A DNA stretch of 64,000 nt, taken from positions 42,507,858 through 42,571,857 of the forward strand of contig NC_083598.1 in the NCBI RefSeq assembly GCF_020882245.1, read 5' to 3'. The notes beneath the pieces are model-generated. The model did not search any database and was not told where the DNA came from. It worked only from the letters and a program-made list of their open reading frames with translations. The stretch is from Rhopalosiphum padi (taxonomy: Eukaryota; Arthropoda; Insecta; Hemiptera; Aphididae). Both the position numbers and the translations under genes were made by a program. Numbering within the stretch: the stretch's first letter is position 1; each line of letters begins with the position of its first letter. Of the stretch, positions 61,975-64,000 are shown piece by piece.

Positions 61975-62540
61975 GGCTCGTCCTGTTCTTTGTGTATACT
62001 CAATGGTGGTGATATCAGCGTAGGGGAGGGAGGACCGCTAATTTTGCAGGTATGGCACCCGTAAACACGCCTACGTCATGAGTTCGTTATTCAAACCGGA
62101 GCAGATGCTGACGCCACGGCTGAAAGCTTAAATCATGGTAGATCTATGTAACCACACCATACCTCGTCGCACCCTGGCCCAGGGTCGAAAGTTTGTGCAT
62201 TGGTGGACGGACGAGATAGCTGGACTAGCTGCAAGGCGCGTAAAAGGTACTATGCAGTATATGACACGGTACGCAACGGTTGCCAGTACAAAGCACAGAC
62301 ACTGCAGAGACTGGTCTGAAGTGTCACAACCGCCACCACGGATAAGACGCGACACGGTCGACTTTCCCTTCAATGCCGCAAAGACACACCGGCGGGACGG
62401 GAAGACTCTCTTGCGACAACAATCTCTTACCGGCGCTTATTGGGGTAGGCTTGCGCGTTACTAGTTCCGCTTCGCGGCCGGTTTGGAGACCCAACCAATC
62501 AAAGTGAAGAATGCTTTAGCATATTCTATCTCCGACAGGT
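61975..62540 (+). pseudogene. frameshifted fragment of a non-LTR (R1/I-clade-like) retrotransposon
   Basis: The segment 62098-62250 encodes, across shifted frames, the linker between the endonuclease and reverse transcriptase of non-LTR elements: GADADATAESLNH (62098-62136), then in the next frame CNHTIPRRTL and FVHWWTDEIAGL (62147-62224). The phrase C-x-x-x-MPRR ... WWTDEIA-L is diagnostic, with Ile here in place of Met. A third frame (from about 62238) continues with a basic stretch. At least two frameshifts make it non-functional. The GC level is raised from about 61975 to 62540, which I take as the fragment's extent; no reverse transcriptase domain follows. Confidence 0.6.
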
Positions 62541-62544
62541 TAAG

Positions 62545-64000
62545 TTTGGATTTTGGAGGAGTTTTTTAGTTGAATTGACGTTTTGATAATACATGAATTT
62601 GGTTTAGTTTTAGATAATATATTTAATTTAGACGAAAAAGTTATATGTTTGAACGTCTTAAGAAAGTGTGTTTAGTGACCTATCAGTCATAATGATGTAC
62701 TATAATTGTATTCGAGAAGGTTATATAATAATATTACAATATTACCATAATACATATTATATTCAGAATATAATAATAATAAATAATATTAAAATATATT
62801 AAATATAAATATATACATATTTTTTTTTTATATTACCTATATATTTAATCAATGTATTACGAAGTAAATATAAACATTACCAATAATTTATTCGGACTAA
62901 CAGAAACACTAATAATTTGCTGTCGGAAGCGATAAAAATAGAGCGAGCGCTAATAAATACTATATTATACAATATTATACTCATATGTTAACATTGTTGA
63001 ATTTATTGCACATCGTTCGTATCGGATATAACTGTAGAGTGTAGACACGTCGTTGTATTGATATGCATTGCTTTGGTCAGCATATAATTAATTCAATGAT
63101 TATTATGATTTATAATTAATAATTACTGTAATATGTTGTATTATAAGAACCAAACACTAAGTACCAACGCTCTTAGAAATTTGGTTGGAACTTTTGAATC
63201 CGTCACTGAATAGATCTACCTAAATTTTCTATGATTAATTTTTTTAAATCAATCTATCCATTAACATGATAGTGACATGCAGAACTTTTTCGTCAAGTAG
63301 GGCAAAATTAAATTTCCACTCACACACACAGTCAACAAATATACATTGTACTAAAAAAAAATAATTGCAATTCTGTTTCTTTTTTTGGCTTTTGGAACTA
63401 TTATAGTTAATACCTATACAATATACTCAATTATATAATTAACTTCTACCCATCCTATACATACACATAATATGCATAAGTTCCATTAGTGACACTTCTA
63501 CATGCCACTCTTCATCTAGTATATTTCACTTAGGTTTATATGCAACCAAGGACTACTGGAAGTAATGACAGTAACATAAAAAATATATTAAAAACGTCCC
63601 AAGAAGAAAACACGATACTTAGACTTAATGAATAAAATATGACTATATGTGAATGAGAAATAAAATAGTAAATTTAATTATTGATAGAGTTTAAATGGGA
63701 CATTGTCTTCACTCTTCATTACATATATAATATATTATATAGATAGGTAAAGTGCGAATGTGTGATTTTTTTTTAAGTATGCATAGAATTTAAATATTTT
63801 TTTATACAATTTAAAGCATTAAATTACTACATTTTTAAGATTTAAATATTTTTTTGTCTGGGTATATACTTACAATTTAATATTATGAGAAAAAAATATT
63901 CTCTTTCCAATTATTAAATTTGTATAAAACATTAGTTAATCTTAAAAATGTAGTATTATTTGTGATTTAAATTTTTCATGAAACAAATTACAAATTTGAA
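62545..64000. other. AT-rich DNA to the window end
   Basis: No coding frame or element is recognised. Repeated runs of T and A (for example aaatattttttt phrases near 63790-63860) suggest old repeat debris. Confidence 0.45.

Noticed and set aside
28560..64000. Known insect microRNA or tRNA genes in the non-coding flank
   Set aside because: Reading through both strands I recognised no conserved microRNA mature sequence and no tRNA A/B-box cloverleaf. A covariance-model scan would be needed to exclude them fully.

Overview
The window reads as nuclear DNA of an insect, most likely a hemipteran of the aphid type. It is strongly AT-rich, genes have many short GT-AG introns (often 60-120 bases), intergenic DNA carries many small inverted-repeat elements, and the one large gene encodes a protein very close to insect and vertebrate cytoplasmic dynein. 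The aphid assignment rests on composition and on repeat motifs I associate with aphid genomes, not on a search.

Layout. 1-5.3 kb: AT-rich intergenic DNA with two small nonautonomous DNA transposons. 5.38-5.95 kb, plus strand: a two-exon gene for a small secreted C1q-domain protein (167 aa). 7.27-28.19 kb, minus strand: the complete coding region of cytoplasmic dynein heavy chain 1 (Dhc64C/DYNC1H1 orthologue). I resolved it into 62 coding exons whose phases all join, giving 14,034 coding bases and 4,677 aa. A non-coding first exon lies upstream, joined by a 123-base 5' UTR intron. The two genes converge tail to tail. Two tiny phase-0 cassettes (27 and 30 bases) inside dynein introns are candidate alternative microexons, and one dynein intron carries a foldback element of about 420 bp.

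28.6-64 kb: no protein gene that I can support. It is AT-rich desert interrupted by CpG-rich islands (about 37.0-37.6, 47.2-47.5, 48.1-48.8, 51.0-51.6, 52.2-52.5, 53.7-54.6, 55.1-55.5, 58.2-58.7, 59.6-60.0 kb), some with good splice sites. They could be untranslated first exons, non-coding transcripts or regulatory DNA of a gene beyond the window. The same stretch holds MITEs, a dispersed repeat, a possible LTR end, a decayed hAT-type transposase piece (61.2 kb) and a frameshifted non-LTR retrotransposon piece (62.1 kb).

Functionally, the window has one housekeeping motor gene (retrograde microtubule transport, spindle and nuclear positioning), one small secreted recognition-type protein, and a long non-coding, transposon-rich flank. 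I saw no clear evidence of a wholly new multi-gene system. The most original signals are the two dynein microexon candidates and the CpG-island desert.
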